This document shows, one piece after another, positions 62,987 through 64,000 of a DNA stretch of 64,000 bases. A program made the translations under genes and the position numbers. The stretch is taken from assembly GCA_003342895.1 (NCBI GenBank), contig PTFA01000160.1, positions 1,642,845 through 1,706,844 on the forward strand. The letters run 5' to 3'. The notes below the pieces were generated by a model. The model did not search any database, was not told the origin of the DNA, and saw only the letters and a list, made by a program, of their open reading frames with translations. Numbering within the stretch: the first letter of the stretch is position 1; every line of letters starts with the position of its first letter. This DNA comes from Casuarius casuarius. Taxonomy: Eukaryota; Chordata; Aves; Casuariiformes; Casuariidae.

Positions 62987-63836
62987 ATCTGTGATGGTTT
63001 TTATTTTTTCCTTATGTTTTCAGAAGTTCATGGAAGAAGTTCTCAGGGTCCGTGGCAGCACCCCTAAGAGGTGCCGCTGCTGGGAGCGCGGGGAATTGCT
63101 CCAGTGGCAGCCGAGCCCTGGCGCGTGGTGGCACACAGCCCCTCGCCCTCCTCCCCGGCCCGTGGTGCCGCCACCTCTGCGGCACAAGGAGCCCTCGCTT
63201 GTGGCCGCGGGGCTGCACCGGCCCCGAGCTCAGCACCGCAGCGGGGCCACAGTGATTTTTGGACGTGGGCCGACCTGAGGGCTGGCCGACAGCTGCCATG
63301 TCACGGTCACCGGGGGCAGCGTGACCCGGTGGAAGCTGGTGGTCCCACCGGCGCTGGTCAAACGCGGCGGGCAGGTCCTGTGGCCTGGGCTGTGCATGCG
63401 ATTAGCTGCTCACGCAAGCGGTGGCTAAAGACGTGCCGGGAAGCCAGGTCCAACAGCCTGCGAGAAACAGGCGAGTGCACTAAGAGAATGGTCACATTTC
63501 CTGAGGCTTTAGCACCTTTCCTGGACAGCAGTGCCGGGCCTGCCCTCTCCCAGTGGATCCTGCACCTGTGCTCCCGATGCCCCCCACGCTGGGCGCACAG
63601 GGACTCGGTTCTTGTTCAGCAGCAATCCTGGGGGGACGGGACATGCAACAGGGCCGAGCCGGGGCCTCCCGCTCCAAGCCCCGTCCTCAGGCGGGCTGTT
63701 ACCATTTACACTGCTCTCCCTGCAGAGGGACGTCTGTGGGGACCTGAAGACTTTGCAGTGTCTTAGCAAGGCATGCTGTTCACCTCATTATTCATCTTCG
63801 AGCTTTTCCTGGTAATTAGCATGATGGCTGTACAAA

Positions 63837-63841
63837 GCGCA

Positions 63842-63888
<47 letters not shown>

Positions 63889-63902
63889 GCACACGCACGC
63901 AC
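63837..63902. repeat. 66-bp alternating purine-pyrimidine CG/CA microsatellite
   Basis: The tract begins with the palindrome GCGCACGTGCGC, continues (CG)n, a long (CA)n and then mixed CG/CA units, and alternates purine and pyrimidine without a break over 66 bp. Such DNA readily adopts the Z form under negative supercoiling. It should be highly variable in length. Confidence 0.95.
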
Positions 63903-64000
63903 CCCCACGCACGCACAATACCTAATCAAAATAACAGAAAGAAAACCACTGATGGAATGGAGGATGAGCAGTGAAGGGCCCCAGGTTATCATTCTAGTTT

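Larger units (their letters stand above)
57960..64000 (+). other. Region downstream of the OPHN1 stop, no coding gene recognised
   Basis: This stretch should contain intron 24 and perhaps the 3' UTR exon of OPHN1, then intergenic sequence. It is AT/GC-balanced to about 59100, then alternates GC-rich patches (59160-59300, 59640-59880, 60770-60945, 61050-62240, 63040-63270) with normal sequence. Several long open frames exist on both strands in the GC-rich patches, including one of 231 codons (63071-63766), but none resembles a known protein. In mammals the neighbour on this side is AR, which lies far away; it is not visible here. Confidence 0.7.

Overview
This is a vertebrate nuclear genomic window, most likely from a bird. 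It holds one recognisable protein-coding gene, on the + strand: OPHN1 (oligophrenin-1), a BAR-PH-RhoGAP protein of neurons. Twenty-two coding exons run from 7019 to the TGA stop at 57949-57951. Every splice junction is GT-AG and every one is in frame. The translated pieces match human OPHN1, as I remember it, from about residue 53 to the C terminus. Numbered against the human gene they are exons 3 to 24. The first ~52 codons, the promoter and the 5' UTR lie upstream of position 1.

Layout: 1-7018 is the 3' part of intron 2. 7019-27222 carries the BAR-domain exons (3-8) and the BAR-PH linker exon (9). 29543-34015 carries most of the PH domain (10-12). 35337-46238 carries the linker and the RhoGAP domain (13-19), including the arginine finger in exon 15. 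51658-57951 encodes the proline-rich tail (20-24) with SH3-ligand motifs. There is no C-terminal SH3 domain, which separates OPHN1 from its GRAF paralogues (ARHGAP26, ARHGAP10, ARHGAP42). A good splice donor follows the stop by 8 nt, so the 3' UTR probably continues in a separate exon further right. 57960-64000 has no recognisable coding gene. It holds several GC- and CpG-rich patches (strongest about 61050-62240), candidate poly(A) signals and a long alternating purine-pyrimidine CG/CA repeat.

A bird is suggested by the compact gene (22 exons in 51 kb; the human gene spans several hundred kb), the low repeat load, the small number of visibly decayed CR1-type LINE fragments, and sharp GC spikes in an otherwise AT-rich gene. 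The species cannot be named, and a non-avian reptile is not formally excluded.

No tRNA, rRNA, CRISPR array, provirus or bacterial-type system was seen. The points most worth a second look are: the GC-rich, Ala/Arg/Pro-shifted exon 21; a 157-codon open reading frame running from exon 12 into intron 12; the downstream CpG island with no gene attached; and a sequence gap inside a poly-T tract at 52569-52604.
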